A stretch of 35,660 bases of DNA, from positions 1-35,660 of the forward strand of contig CAZJSR010000018.1 of the NCBI GenBank assembly GCA_964548855.1, written 5' to 3'. A model generated the notes under the pieces. The model saw nothing but the letters and a program-made list of their open reading frames with translations. It made no database searches and was not told the origin of the DNA. The stretch comes from UBA3206 sp964548855 (GTDB lineage: Bacteria > Bacillota_I > Bacilli_A > Acholeplasmatales > Anaeroplasmataceae). How positions within the stretch are numbered: position 1 is the stretch's first letter; every line of letters begins with the position of its first letter. A program made the translations under genes and the position numbers. This document shows, in pieces, positions 1 to 12,000 of this stretch.

Positions 1-688
1 CTACGTTTAAAGTAGATAGTTCACTTATTCTACTCTTATCTTTGATTGTCATGTTAAAATTTTGTTCTTCTAGATTATCAAGTAAATAATCTGCATCATC
101 AAGTGAAAATCCATATACTTTTAAATCAAGCATAACACCAGATGCTCCACCTTCGGGTCCCCCGAAATAAAATGTAAAATTCGAGTTTTCTGCCGAAATA
201 TCATCATCAATTTTACAATTTATTGTAAAAATAATATTTTTGATATCTCTAGTTAATAATGGAGTTCTACCAATATACGCAACTCCTGCATTTAAATATC
301 CAGCATTTTTATAATTAAATACAGGTTTAGAATTTTCCCTAAATAATTCATAGATTTCATCAATATCAACATCTTCACTAGTACCAACAAAATCATAAGT
401 ATAATATGAACCATCTACTAAATTAAAACTAAATGGTGCATCTTCATCATACCATAAATCAATATTGACACTATTGAATTTCTTATTTTCATCTTTAAAT
501 CTACTCAAATCATAGGTATAAGTTATTGTAAACTCAGACCCTGGAGTTAGCGTAGTTTCAGAAACCGCCATTTTTAAAGTTGCTGGATCATCTGTTAGTG
601 CATGAGCATTTTTACCACTATTTAATGTAAATAAAGCTGTCATTAATATTAACGATAATAAGCCAATAATCATTTTCATTTTTTTCAT
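1..688 (-). CDS. Secreted protein, third gene of the surface operon (3' end outside window)
   Basis: The reading frame is open from ATG at 688 to the left edge, giving 229 codons of an incomplete gene. The product starts with a clear Sec signal peptide: MKKMK, a hydrophobic run of about 15 residues, then a likely cleavage after NAHA (about residue 33). The mature part is polar and beta-rich (opening ATLKMAVSETTLTPGSEF), with the look of a cohesin-like or Ig-like extracellular sandwich. No enzyme motif is visible. Its ATG overlaps the TGA of the upstream giant gene as ATGA, and GAGGAGG lies 7 nt upstream inside that gene, so translation is probably coupled. It should share the fate, localisation and phase-variable expression of the two giant proteins before it. 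The family is not recognised; secretion is seen, the cohesin-like reading is inference. Confidence 0.8.
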   Translation of the reverse strand, partial: MKKMKMIIGLLSLILMTALFTLNSGKNAHALTDDPATLKMAVSETTLTPGSEFTITYTYDLSRFKDENKKFNSVNIDLWYDEDAPFSFNLVDGSYYTYDFVGTSEDVDIDEIYELFRENSKPVFNYKNAGYLNAGVAYIGRTPLLTRDIKNIIFTINCKIDDDISAENSNFTFYFGGPEGGASGVMLDLKVYGFSLDDADYLLDNLEEQNFNMTIKDKSRISELSTLNV

Positions 689-3600
689 AGATTTACCTCC
701 TCGTTCAATACTAAATCTTCTTTATTCCTAATATATTGAACCAAAGTTTTTTTCTTATATAAGTTATCTTTAGATGAAGAATTCTCATCTTCATCCAAAG
801 AATTTTCAATTTTAATATTAGAATCTTCGTAATATATAACATCATTTGAATCGATTGTTTCATCAGAATTGTTTTTAGATTCGCCATAAATCATTTCAGA
901 TTCGTCACATTCTATATTAACTACAGAACATAACCCTATACAATCTGTTTCACTTTCTAATACTACTTCTATTTCATCATAAGTATTTTCAAAAGTGTAA
1001 ATTGAATTTATAGATTCTATTTTACTTTCTACACTTTCTACTTTATTAAAATAATCACTTATAGAACTATTTTCATCTACTATTGAATATAATAAAGAAT
1101 AATCATAAATTGAAATTGATCCTTTATTTATAATCATCATAGCTAAATATAAATAATCTTCTACATCATAAGGATTATCAATATAATCATATAATGTTGA
1201 AACATCATATATATTAAATGTACCTGAACTATAAACATCTCCTAAAACTGAGATATAAACGATATCTGATGCAGTAAAGTTATCAATATTATCATAACTA
1301 AAATCATCATCACTATATAATTTAATAACCCATCCAGTAGCTACATAACGTCTAGTTAATGTACTTAATGAAGAAGAATCAGCTTTATAAATATCTACAC
1401 CTTTATGATTACTTATTACAACTTTATTTAAGTCTACATCTAAGGACATTAACAATTTATTAACAGAAGTATTTTGTTCAATATTTCCAAGTATTACTTG
1501 TTTGAAATCAACATCATCAATACCATGAGTATATCCCAATTCATAATAAGATTTACGATAAATATAAGTTTTTCTTCCTTTAATTTCTTCATGTTTAGTA
1601 ATAAAACTTATAGTACTACCTTCTTTTAAGTTGATAAATTTTCTTACTTCAACAGTAAATGTAAAATATTGTTTATCTGGTAAATTATAATTTTCATTAT
1701 CTTGAGAAAACTCTGCATATAATTCATAATTTCCTTCTGAAATTACTCCCTCAAATAATGTACCATCTGTATAGTAATAATTAATGCATACATTATCAGG
1801 TTCTCCTGGTAATTGCCCCTTATATGTAGGGTATACTAACTTAGAAGTATAATAAGCTATTTGATCTTCAATTTTAATATCTAAATCTAGTGCTCTAATA
1901 CTATAAATACCATCAACAAAACTTATATCATAATTTTCATTATTATAAGAAATAAACGTAATATCATAGTTTCCTACAAATGAAGTATTAGTAACATCAC
2001 ATGATAATTCTATTTCTAAATTGTCATTGTTATAGATTTCTCCTAATGTAGTAGTCCATGTAAGATCTACTATATCACTTAAATAAATACTTTCTTTATT
2101 ATCAGCTTTAACAGTTACCAATGCTTTAATAATATTATATTTAGTAGTTATTTCACCACAATAATTACCAAAACCTGTAATAGTTAAATCATATTTACCT
2201 ACTAACATTGATTCATCATAATCTAAAGTATAATCATTACCTAGTGTTAATGTATTTGTTAAATACATTAGATTAATATCATCATTAGTTATTTCAACAT
2301 TTTTACCAATATAACTAATATTAATATCTTCTATCAAGAACTCTTCTACTAATTCCTTCTTATCAACACTATATGAAATTACCTTTTCACCAATAAAATT
2401 ATCAGTATCAACTATAAATTTAATATAATAACTACCAGCATTAATAATACTAATCTCATTATTTAATTCTTCATCTAAATATGCAGTATACATTGATTCA
2501 CTAGTATAAATATCTCCATTAATAATAACTGAATATACTAAACTAATAATATCTCCAGTATATGTTTTAGAATCTATATCCACTAAAATATCATCAGATA
2601 AAATTGTTCCTTTAATAATTTCGTAGTTTCCACTAATTGTACCTTTATAGTTTAAAATACCTGTAATACTAACATTTGCAGTACCAATAGATTCATAATC
2701 ACTATATTCTATTGTGTAATATGAATTATCAATTACTTCATTATTTCTTGATAAAGTAACCATTGGTTTTACTCCACCAATTACATAATTATATTGTTCT
2801 AGCAAATCACCTATTTCAAATTCTCCGTTAGATATATCTAATGGATTAATAGAAAAGTTAATAATTCTAGTACCACTATAATTTCCAATAAATGTAAATT
2901 CAATTGATGCATATGCACTTACTACTCCGTCTACATAATGTACATTTAAATTATTATAGTAATTTACTTGGTAATCAGTATCTATAGTAAGTTCTAAGAT
3001 ATTACCTGATCTATAGAAAGAATAATTAGTTGGCTTAATATAATCTCCACTATAAATAAAGTCATAATCATCTAATACTACGGAAATATCACTTACCTTA
3101 ACAATTTTAAATTCTACATCAACAAAACCTTTAAAATTATAAATACCAGTAACTCTAACATAAGAGTCACCTACATCTTTTGATGAACCTAACGTTTCAT
3201 AATCAACATTAATAACTAAATTTTTGTCATTATATTTAATAATTAAGTTAGGAGTTACAATATCACCAGTATATTCTTGAGCCGGTATAGCATCAATTGT
3301 AGCTTCTTTAATATCTCTTGACTCTATTTCATATTTAACATTACATGTTCCAATAAAATTACCTTCCCTAATAGGTGATAAAACTAATGTCTTATTACCA
3401 GCATTTACATAATCATAATCTAATGAATTAGTATTATCTAATAAATCAGTAATATTGATCTTATCAAATCCATTATTTAGATAAATTTTATATAAAGCTT
3501 TATGTGCTTGGCCATCATATATATAATTTTCTAATACTTCTATCTCAATAGAAGAATCACTCAAATCTAATTGATTAATTATAAATTTTAATGTTTTAGA

Positions 3601-6600
3601 TCCGATATAATTATCACTATTAAGTGACACAGTTACACTTGCAGTACCAGCATTTATATTATCTTCATAATTAATATCATATTCATCATCATTTAAATAG
3701 TTAGTACCATCAAATACATTACTAACCTTAGGTTTTAATTCTCTTCCATTATAAGTACTTACTTCATATTCTAGTTCAAATGATAATATATTAGAGATAT
3801 TTAAAGCCTCAATTTCGAATGTAATAGTATATTTTCCGCTATAATTATTTATACCATTAATAACTATTGTGGCACTACCTACGTTAATATTATCTTTGAA
3901 TTCTAATCTATAATCAGTATCTAAAATTAAAATAGTTTTTCCATAATACACCTTAAAATCTGGTTCTATTTCAAGACCTGTGTAAATTTTATTAGGTATA
4001 TTATCATATGAAATATTAGAATCATCAGTAATATCAATACTTAATATTTCAAAATTTAATTCTAAATCATTTCCTTTTAATGAGTTTTTTAAATTTAATA
4101 TTATTTTCGCATTACCAGCATTTTTATTATCTTTATATTCAATATCATAATTTATACTACTAACTAAGATATCATTAAAATATAGTCTAACAATAGGACA
4201 TATAGCACTTCCATTATAAATTACACTATATTCACCTGTTGAGTATTCTATATCATTATCTGCTATCACAAATTTAGAATTATCTATAGTAATAGTGCTA
4301 GATACAATTTCAAATTCTAAAACAATACTAGAATAGAAATTTCCCTTACCTCTTAAGGTGATATTATAACTACCAACTTCTAAATAATTGCCATTAACTA
4401 TATCATAATCATTACTAATAAGATTTATATTATCTCCATAATTACCAGTAATATCATCATAAGTAATTTCTATATTAGTTCCAGTGTATTCTTTATCACT
4501 AATATTAATGATAACATCACTGTCTGATATAGATTTCTTAGTAATTTCAAAATATAATTTATACTCAAAACTATAATTTCCTAAACCTGAAATCAACACA
4601 TATGCTAAATTAGAAGAAACATTTATATTAGTAGATTCATCACCATAATATAAGCTATAATCTTTATTTAATAACAGTGATATATCACCATACAAAACAT
4701 TTACATTTGGCTTTATTAAACTACCAGTATATTTATAACTACTTTCCTCAAGTGTAAAACTTAATGAATTAGTAACCTCTTCATTAGAAATTTCAAGTTT
4801 ACTAATTGTAATATCACCGCTATAAACACTAGACTCATTGTATTCACTAGTACTATTAATATATATCTTTACAGTATATGTTCCAACATCTAAAATGTCA
4901 TCTATTTCATCACCTAAACTATTATAAAATTTTATATTTAATGTATAATTAGTTAAGATTTCATTATATAACAATGCACTTATTTCTATGTCATCCTGTG
5001 TAATGCTATTATTATCAAAAGTTTTAGATAATTCACTAATATTAGCACTACTAATTAAAGCATTAACTTTATCATCTAAAGATAATGTTAATTTATATAT
5101 AGCATTAATTCCATTTTGTGATGTAACACTTATGGTAATAACATTATTTCCAACACTTAAATCATAAGTATTAGTCAATATATCTAAATCATCTATTAAA
5201 ATAGTTTGATATTCATTATTCTTAGTAACATTCACTACTACATTATTACGATATGTATATCTAATATTAGATATATTACCTTCATTTTTACTATCAAATA
5301 CAATATTAGTTAATGTATCATTAATATTGACACTAACATCAATTGTCGTAATACTACTACCGTTATCACGAGTTAATTTAATAATATAATCTCTTGTTGT
5401 ATAAGATCCTGTAACACTTAATGAAACATCTAAATCTTTACTAAATTCATTAAATTCTAAATGATAATAAGAATTATAGTTAGTATTATTGACTTTTATA
5501 GTCGTTCCATCTGTTGCGAACAAATAAATGTCAATATCATTATATTCATAAGCTAGTGTAGGAACTATAATTACACCATCTTCTAAAACTATATTAGAAC
5601 TATTATATAACTTAACGCTTGTACCATGTTTATATATAGTGATTGTTTCAATTACAGGTATAAATCCTTCTTTGATATCTAACTCTTCTCCTACAAATAA
5701 CAATGTAGTATCTACATTACTATTTGGAGTATATACGCTAGATATATCATCTTCACTATTAAAGTCAAATGTATATTTTCCATTAATATCAGTTGATTTT
5801 AAACTAAAATAAATAGTTCCTAAATATAGTTCATCTGAATAAACTGGATTATCAAATTTAACAAAGAAATATTCATTGTAAAACTTTAATGTTCCATTAT
5901 TAGGATTTATAATTTTATCATTAGATAAAATAAATTTATTAGTGTCATAATTCAAATAAATCGTTACACTATAAATATCATAATATGCTTCATTTAGATA
6001 TAAATCAAATCCTATTAATCCATCAAAATAATTATCATAATTTTTAGAATTATCTTTTAATCTAATTTCTAATTTAGCATTATTATTTTGTGTTACTCCA
6101 TCACGTGGAATATATATTGTATATTCCTTGGTATCTCCATTTTCAGCCATAACTGTAATAATAAATTTATTATCACTATTAGGTGATAATGTTAATGTTT
6201 TTTTAAAACCACCCGTTAAATAAGATTGTGATCCAATTTTAACATTTGATGATGACTTAACAATTGCTTCTAAAATAACATAAGTAGTATCAATTGATAC
6301 TTTTTCAAATGTATAAGAACTACCTGTAACTTCAATTTCATCGCCATCATTTAATTTCAACTTTAATGATGTATCAGAATCTAAACTATCATTAGGTACT
6401 GTAACATTAAATGTCAATACATTAAAATCAACATTACTTAATGTCTCAGTTATAACATTATTATTAGATATAAAAATCCAGTTATATTCTTCTTGTAAAA
6501 TTTGTAGTCCCATCTTAGCACTACCATTTTCTTCAAATGAATTAAATACTCTAAATGTACCCACTAAAATTTTAGAATCATTTGTATATTCAGAATAATT

Positions 6601-8976
6601 TCTATAATAAGTTTCTAAGAAGTATCCATCTGCAGTTATATCATAATTAAAACTTGCGTATGGAAAAGCACTTGGAGTAAATGTAGATATTGAAAGACCT
6701 TCATCTATATAAACATACATTCCAAGTCCATATATATTTAAATTATTACTATTATTTAAATATAGTTGAACATTAAAGTATGTAGAATTTACATTTATAT
6801 TATCTACTTCAAATGTAAAATATATATCATTATTACTTATATTAAAGTTTATAGTAAATGACTCATATTTAAATTCAGCAATATCATCTTCACATGTAAC
6901 ATCTACAGAAATAGAATCAACTAATTCTAATCTTTCTATTTCTATCTCTCCTAGGTAAATATATGAATTAGAAATACCACTTTTATTTACAAAAATTATA
7001 TAATCATCAGAAAAACTAACATTAAATGATGAACTATTATTAAATCTTACTATTTTAACATTTTGTCCAAAATCAAAATTAATTGTACCTGTAGTAATTA
7101 ACGATTGTGTATAATTTTGTATATATATTTCAACCTTATTTCCATTTACTTTAAATACTACTTGATCATTAAAAATATCAGTTGTTGAATCTATAAGTTC
7201 ATACATAGCAGTTAATGTAATGTCTTCTTGCATTGTATATGGAAACTTAACTAAAGTATCATTATAATACCAACCTATAAATCTATATCCACTTTTAGTA
7301 GGTATTAATTCTTTATCAAGTTTATAACCATAATATCCTGCAATACTTGTTTTATCTAACGTACCACCATTCAAATCCAATGTAATAGTTATATCATCTA
7401 ATTTTAACCATTTTGCATAAAGTGTAATATTAGAGCTTAATCTACTTCCGCCAATTGCTTTAGTACTATATTTACTATCTAAATACCAACCATCAAATTT
7501 ATAACCACCATATGATAATGTAGGTAANNNNNNNNNNNNNNNNNNNNNNNNNNNNNNNNNNNNNNNNNNNNNNNNNNNNNNNNNNNNNNNNNNNNNNNNN
7601 NNNNNNNNNNNNNNNNNNNNNNNNNNNTTACTTAAAGTCTCTGGAACTTCTCCATATTCTGTATAATATGTAACAGTATATGTATCAGTAGTATCATCAT
7701 CTTTAATAAGTTTAACCCAACTTAATATATTAAATTCAATTGTAGATCCTGAAGTATTCATTAATACAGTAACATATTCATCATCTATATCTTTTTCTAT
7801 GGCATTAACATATACTTCTGTAACCTTATCTCCACCATGTGTAATCCCTTCTTCATCAGAACCAACAGGATAATTATCTAATAATTTAAAAGTAAATGTA
7901 CCTAAAACTATATTTGTAAATGTTAAAGGATTATCATCATTTAAAAAATTTATACAATTTTCATTATATGCAACTATAACATCTTCACCTAAATTAGGAT
8001 TTTGTGTAAATTTTAAAATTTCAAATGGATACTCAAAGTCATATAAATTTCCAATGTAATAATATTCTCCATCGCTTCCATTAACACCTAACGCTATTTG
8101 AAATCTTTTAAGTGATATCTCAGTATCACTTAAAATTGATACTTGTACAACATATTCTTCTTTATCACTAGAATAACTAATAAGTTCAAACTTAATAGTC
8201 GGAATTTCATAACTTTCATCTTCGTTTCCGCTATCACTACCACTATTTTTAGTCCATTTTGCATATAAAGTAGTGTTTTCAGATATTTTCATTCCAGGAG
8301 TAGCTTCTTTAGAATAAGTACTATCTAAATACCAACCATCAAATTTATAACCACCATATGATAATGTAGGTAATTCTGTTGGCAATGATGTAACATTACT
8401 TAAAGTCTCTGGAACTTCTCCATATTCTGTATAATATGTAACAGTATATGAATTACTTACTAAAACATTTAATTCTAATTGATTACTAGAATCAAAAGAA
8501 ACGAAAGTAGATTTATTATAATAACTAGACTCTTCTAAATCTAATTCTAATACTACTTTAGATGATTGTGGAGTATTTTCCTTAAATACTAAACTTAAAG
8601 TTCCTAATTTTACTCTATCACCACTAGGTGAAATTTCCACATTTGTCGTTCCATTTCCACCTATTTCAACAGTTATAGAACCAAAATCATCATAATTAGA
8701 ATTTGTTTTAAATTTATTACTTAATGAACTATCTTTTAAAAACGATACTGATTTAATATAATCACATATAGTATTATCTTGTGTAAATATAAGTGTCATA
8801 CCAGATGTTTCAGTTATACCTGATACATATAAACCTACAACCATTTCAGATGATGTAGATTCATCTTCTAATGTAAATGAAGGTGTACTTAAGGCATATG
8901 TATTAACCCTTTCTAATGAAAATAGACTAATTAAAAAAGTAAATACTATTGAAATTACCGTTAATATTCTTTTCAT
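685..8976 (-). CDS. Giant secreted multidomain protein (InlB B-repeats, cohesin-like and Ig/MBG-like modules)
   Basis: The frame gives 2,763 residues including 34 unknown ones in an assembly gap; the true length is probably near 2,737. Residues 1-28 form a signal peptide ending near VNTYA. Modules in order: a cohesin-like beta sandwich (about 30-178); an InlB/Listeria-Bacteroides B-repeat with the typical GYKFDGWYLD...LYAKW pattern (180-243); a second cohesin-like block; two further B-repeats (one holding the gap); more cohesin-like blocks up to about 1110, with cadherin-like sandwiches whose edge strands read NGDTKEYTIYI; then about ten MBG/Ig-like modules marked by Y-[ST]-G, DY and GNY (about 1350-2400). 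Near residue 2579 a degenerate dockerin-like loop (GDVYSSGTFNIYDVSTLYDYI, split by non-canonical residues) is followed by an acidic tail. There is no LPxTG signal or C-terminal membrane helix. GGGAG precedes the ATG by about 7 nt. Probable role is adhesion or matrix scaffold; ligand unknown. Confidence 0.85.
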   Translation of the reverse strand: MKRILTVISIVFTFLISLFSLERVNTYALSTPSFTLEDESTSSEMVVGLYVSGITETSGMTLIFTQDNTICDYIKSVSFLKDSSLSNKFKTNSNYDDFGSITVEIGGNGTTNVEISPSGDRVKLGTLSLVFKENTPQSSKVVLELDLEESSYYNKSTFVSFDSSNQLELNVLVSNSYTVTYYTEYGEVPETLSNVTSLPTELPTLSYGGYKFDGWYLDSTYSKEATPGMKISENTTLYAKWTKNSGSDSGNEDESYEIPTIKFELISYSSDKEEYVVQVSILSDTEISLKRFQIALGVNGSDGEYYYIGNLYDFEYPFEILKFTQNPNLGEDVIVAYNENCINFLNDDNPLTFTNIVLGTFTFKLLDNYPVGSDEEGITHGGDKVTEVYVNAIEKDIDDEYVTVLMNTSGSTIEFNILSWVKLIKDDDTTDTYTVTYYTEYGEVPETLSXXXXXXXXXXXXXXXXXXXXXXXXXXXXXXXXXXLPTLSYGGYKFDGWYLDSKYSTKAIGGSRLSSNITLYAKWLKLDDITITLDLNGGTLDKTSIAGYYGYKLDKELIPTKSGYRFIGWYYNDTLVKFPYTMQEDITLTAMYELIDSTTDIFNDQVVFKVNGNKVEIYIQNYTQSLITTGTINFDFGQNVKIVRFNNSSSFNVSFSDDYIIFVNKSGISNSYIYLGEIEIERLELVDSISVDVTCEDDIAEFKYESFTINFNISNNDIYFTFEVDNINVNSTYFNVQLYLNNSNNLNIYGLGMYVYIDEGLSISTFTPSAFPYASFNYDITADGYFLETYYRNYSEYTNDSKILVGTFRVFNSFEENGSAKMGLQILQEEYNWIFISNNNVITETLSNVDFNVLTFNVTVPNDSLDSDTSLKLKLNDGDEIEVTGSSYTFEKVSIDTTYVILEAIVKSSSNVKIGSQSYLTGGFKKTLTLSPNSDNKFIITVMAENGDTKEYTIYIPRDGVTQNNNAKLEIRLKDNSKNYDNYFDGLIGFDLYLNEAYYDIYSVTIYLNYDTNKFILSNDKIINPNNGTLKFYNEYFFVKFDNPVYSDELYLGTIYFSLKSTDINGKYTFDFNSEDDISSVYTPNSNVDTTLLFVGEELDIKEGFIPVIETITIYKHGTSVKLYNSSNIVLEDGVIIVPTLAYEYNDIDIYLFATDGTTIKVNNTNYNSYYHLEFNEFSKDLDVSLSVTGSYTTRDYIIKLTRDNGSSITTIDVSVNINDTLTNIVFDSKNEGNISNIRYTYRNNVVVNVTKNNEYQTILIDDLDILTNTYDLSVGNNVITISVTSQNGINAIYKLTLSLDDKVNALISSANISELSKTFDNNSITQDDIEISALLYNEILTNYTLNIKFYNSLGDEIDDILDVGTYTVKIYINSTSEYNESSVYSGDITISKLEISNEEVTNSLSFTLEESSYKYTGSLIKPNVNVLYGDISLLLNKDYSLYYGDESTNINVSSNLAYVLISGLGNYSFEYKLYFEITKKSISDSDVIINISDKEYTGTNIEITYDDITGNYGDNINLISNDYDIVNGNYLEVGSYNITLRGKGNFYSSIVLEFEIVSSTITIDNSKFVIADNDIEYSTGEYSVIYNGSAICPIVRLYFNDILVSSINYDIEYKDNKNAGNAKIILNLKNSLKGNDLELNFEILSIDITDDSNISYDNIPNKIYTGLEIEPDFKVYYGKTILILDTDYRLEFKDNINVGSATIVINGINNYSGKYTITFEIEALNISNILSFELEYEVSTYNGRELKPKVSNVFDGTNYLNDDEYDINYEDNINAGTASVTVSLNSDNYIGSKTLKFIINQLDLSDSSIEIEVLENYIYDGQAHKALYKIYLNNGFDKINITDLLDNTNSLDYDYVNAGNKTLVLSPIREGNFIGTCNVKYEIESRDIKEATIDAIPAQEYTGDIVTPNLIIKYNDKNLVINVDYETLGSSKDVGDSYVRVTGIYNFKGFVDVEFKIVKVSDISVVLDDYDFIYSGDYIKPTNYSFYRSGNILELTIDTDYQVNYYNNLNVHYVDGVVSAYASIEFTFIGNYSGTRIINFSINPLDISNGEFEIGDLLEQYNYVIGGVKPMVTLSRNNEVIDNSYYTIEYSDYESIGTANVSITGILNYKGTISGNYEIIKGTILSDDILVDIDSKTYTGDIISLVYSVIINGDIYTSESMYTAYLDEELNNEISIINAGSYYIKFIVDTDNFIGEKVISYSVDKKELVEEFLIEDINISYIGKNVEITNDDINLMYLTNTLTLGNDYTLDYDESMLVGKYDLTITGFGNYCGEITTKYNIIKALVTVKADNKESIYLSDIVDLTWTTTLGEIYNNDNLEIELSCDVTNTSFVGNYDITFISYNNENYDISFVDGIYSIRALDLDIKIEDQIAYYTSKLVYPTYKGQLPGEPDNVCINYYYTDGTLFEGVISEGNYELYAEFSQDNENYNLPDKQYFTFTVEVRKFINLKEGSTISFITKHEEIKGRKTYIYRKSYYELGYTHGIDDVDFKQVILGNIEQNTSVNKLLMSLDVDLNKVVISNHKGVDIYKADSSSLSTLTRRYVATGWVIKLYSDDDFSYDNIDNFTASDIVYISVLGDVYSSGTFNIYDVSTLYDYIDNPYDVEDYLYLAMMIINKGSISIYDYSLLYSIVDENSSISDYFNKVESVESKIESINSIYTFENTYDEIEVVLESETDCIGLCSVVNIECDESEMIYGESKNNSDETIDSNDVIYYEDSNIKIENSLDEDENSSSKDNLYKKKTLVQYIRNKEDLVLNEEVNL
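7474..7682 (-). repeat. Long near-exact repeat, copy 2 (contains the gap)
   Basis: Positions 7474-7527 and 7628-7682 are identical to 8320-8373 and 8396-8450. The repeat encodes the junction VTYYTEYGEVPETLS...LPTLSYGGYKFDGWYLD of an InlB-type module. Recent duplication or gene conversion within the gene is the likely cause, and it explains why the assembler broke here. Confidence 0.9.
7528..7627. other. Assembly gap (100 N)
   Basis: Exactly 100 N interrupt the second giant gene within a repeated InlB-type module. The round number suggests a scaffold placeholder rather than a measured length. Both flanks match the other copy of the repeat, where the corresponding segment is only 22 nt (8374-8395). 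22 and 100 leave the same remainder modulo 3, so the frame is preserved either way. Confidence 0.97.
8320..8450 (-). repeat. Long near-exact repeat, copy 1 (complete)
   Basis: This 131-bp stretch is the intact partner of the gapped copy at 7474-7682. It encodes the linker VTYYTEYGEVPETLS, eight residues NVTSLPTE, then LPTLSYGGYKFDGWYLD. It gives a direct prediction for the missing bases. Confidence 0.9.
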
Positions 8977-9000
8977 AAAGACACTCCCTTTCTATTTAAA

Positions 9001-9064
9001 CTTCTTTAAAGACACTAGATAACTAATGTCCTTAAAGAAGTCTTGAACTAAATGAATAGTTCAA
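9001..9064 (-). promoter_or_regulatory. Two tandem hairpins between the giant genes
   Basis: Hairpin 1 (9001-9040) has 14-bp arms with one mismatch around a 12-nt loop. Hairpin 2 (9043-9064) has perfect 8-bp arms TTGAACTA/TAGTTCAA around 6 nt. In the minus-strand transcript they follow the stop of the first giant gene and precede the ribosome site of the second. There is no proper U-run after either (only TTTAAATAG), so processing, mRNA protection or partial termination is more likely than full termination. Confidence 0.6.
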
Positions 9065-9075
9065 AACCTCAAATA

Positions 9076-12000
9076 TTACTTGATTAAATAATCCTTATTA
9101 ATATCTTCCGTACCATAAATATGAGAATCGATAAATAAAACATCAGATGTTGAGAATTTTGTATCATCATTAATATCCATCGCATATTTTTGATAATTAC
9201 TTATTGTAGAAACATTTAATAGATAATTTTCACATACCATCTTATCTTTTTGTGAAATCTTACCATCACAATCTACATCTCCTCGAATAACAACAGTAAA
9301 TGAATCTATTATATTTTCAGCATCATCTACTAATTGAATTTTCATAGCTGTAGTTACATAAGTTTTAGAATATTTATTACTTGATACTAATTTACCATTT
9401 GAATTATATACTCTAATAAAATCAATATTATTATCAAATTGAGTTAAGAAAGTACTTAATATTTGCATATCAGATACATTCTTTAATACTAAATCAATTG
9501 ATTCATTATATTCTTTATGATCATTTAATACCCATTTGTTATTTCTACCAGACTTAGAATATGTATAGAATTTATAAATATCATTATTTATAACAAATAT
9601 AGAATTTTGATTTGTAATTGTTAATTCTACTTCTCCACTATAATTATTAATACCTTTAATTATGTATGAATAATTATCATTGCCTGATATAGTTTGTCCA
9701 TTATCAACTATATAATAATCACTGTTTAATAATAATTGGCGATCATTTGCACTTACAACGATTGAAATATTTCCTAAAGAATCTTTTTCATAACTAACAT
9801 TTTCTTCTTTTAAAATATATTCCTTAATCTTAAATGTTCTATAAATTGTTCCTTCATATCCTTCTTTAAATATAATAGTTATTAGTGCATTTTCAGTTAC
9901 ATTTACATTATCTGAATATTCGAAATCATAATAATCAGTTGAAACTATAGCGCCATTAATATATACAACTATTTCAGGTCTAACTTCTTGTCCAGTATAT
10001 GTATAATCAGTTTCATATACCACATCAATCTCAACTGCTTCTCCTTCTCCATCTACAATTGGATCATCATCATCGTAGATTTCAAATGTTTCAGATATGA
10101 ATGCATCTGTAGTTTTATAATTGTTACCTGCAATAATATAAACATTACCAGCTGTTTTACCTACAGTGTTATTAGCACCTAAAACAACATAATAATCCAA
10201 TTTTTCTACTAATGTGTAAGAAATATTAGTATGATAAATATTAATTTCAGGAGTTACTTGAGAACCATTATTATAACGTGCTGATAAAACATTATACTTA
10301 ACATTAGTTCCTCCAATTAATGCTTTTGAGATTGTAAAATATTCTTCTTTTGTAGCAGATAAATATGTATCTGTTTCTTTTGTAGATACTACAACCTTAT
10401 ATTCTCCTGCATTTTTTGGATTAGAACATACTTTACCATTTTGATAATAAGTATATGTTATTTCAGAATCTCCATTATATGTAACACTAGGATTAACAAT
10501 TTCTAATGTGTCATATTCTTTATCTAAATTATCATTAATACTGATAGTAGCTGTTTTCTTAACAACAACAATAGTTATTGTACTGTATGTATCACCATAT
10601 CCATTTGCTTTAAATACAATATCAAATGTCGTTCCTGTAGGTGATGCTTCACCAACAGTTGCATCTGAATCAGTTTCAAGTAATACAAAATGCCATGATC
10701 CATATGAATTACTTTCAAGTACAATATCACTTAATGAAGTATAAACTTCCTTAATTAAGTTATTAACCATAGGTAATAACTCTTTATCTAATTCTTTTAA
10801 TATTATAGTAAATGTTATACTATTTTCACCTGTATAATAATTTCCAATACCTAAAACTTTAATTGTCGCTATTCCAGATTCTATATTATCTTCATATGTA
10901 ATACTAATATTTTCATCTGTTAATAATGTTCCATTATTGTACATTACAACATTTGGCTCAATATTTGTACCAGTATAATATTGATCAGATATATCACCTA
11001 TTGATAAGGTAGAAATATCACGTTTAATAATATTAAATTTTATGTCTTTATCTCCAGTATAATTTCCTTTTCCTTTGATTTTAATAATTGCTTTAGAACC
11101 TTCACTAGATATTTCTATATTATTTTCATATGCCTTATCATATGAAGATATATCTTTATCTTCTCCATATGATAATTGTATAGTTGGTTCAATAGATTTA
11201 GTAGTATATTGGTATTCATTTAAATTAGAATCAAAATCAGTAAATTTATAATCTACTTCACTAATATTTCTTGGAGTTATATAGAATTGTTCCGTTGTTT
11301 CTGATTGTTTATATTTTCTATTAGCTGATACAGTAACTACTACATAATATGATCCAACATCAGTTGGTGCAGAAATATATTCACCACTACTGTTTAAATA
11401 ATCAATCTTAACTTTATCATCATCAAATTCTGATTCATATAAATTACCATTACTATCTAATTTAGAAATATCTTCTTTAGTAAATGTTCTAGGATATGTA
11501 GTATATGTAAACGACATGTCACTAAAATTAAATCTAATCTTAGAATCATTTAAATCTACTATTATTGTAGAAGTATCTATTATTGGATTAAATCCATTAT
11601 CATCAGGAATAAATTTAATACCAAAATGAACAGTTTGAGCTTCATTAGAAACTATAGTAGAACTTTCATATTCACGATCATTACTATTATCATAGAATAC
11701 CCAATGACCATATTTATTATTATACTCAGATAAATCTATACTACTTAATAATGCATCAACTTTTGAAGATAAAATTCCAACAGTACTTACATTAGAAGCT
11801 TCTAAGTCGCCTATTGTAATATTGAAATATTTCGTTGCTTCACCAGTATAATTATTAATACCTTTTACTATAACTTTGGCAGTATTATTGCTAACATTGA
11901 TATTATTAGTATATTCTAATCTATAATCAGTATTTAAAGTTAATAATGTATTTCTTGATGAATCATTTACAGAAACTGATGGTTCAATCTCAAATGATGT

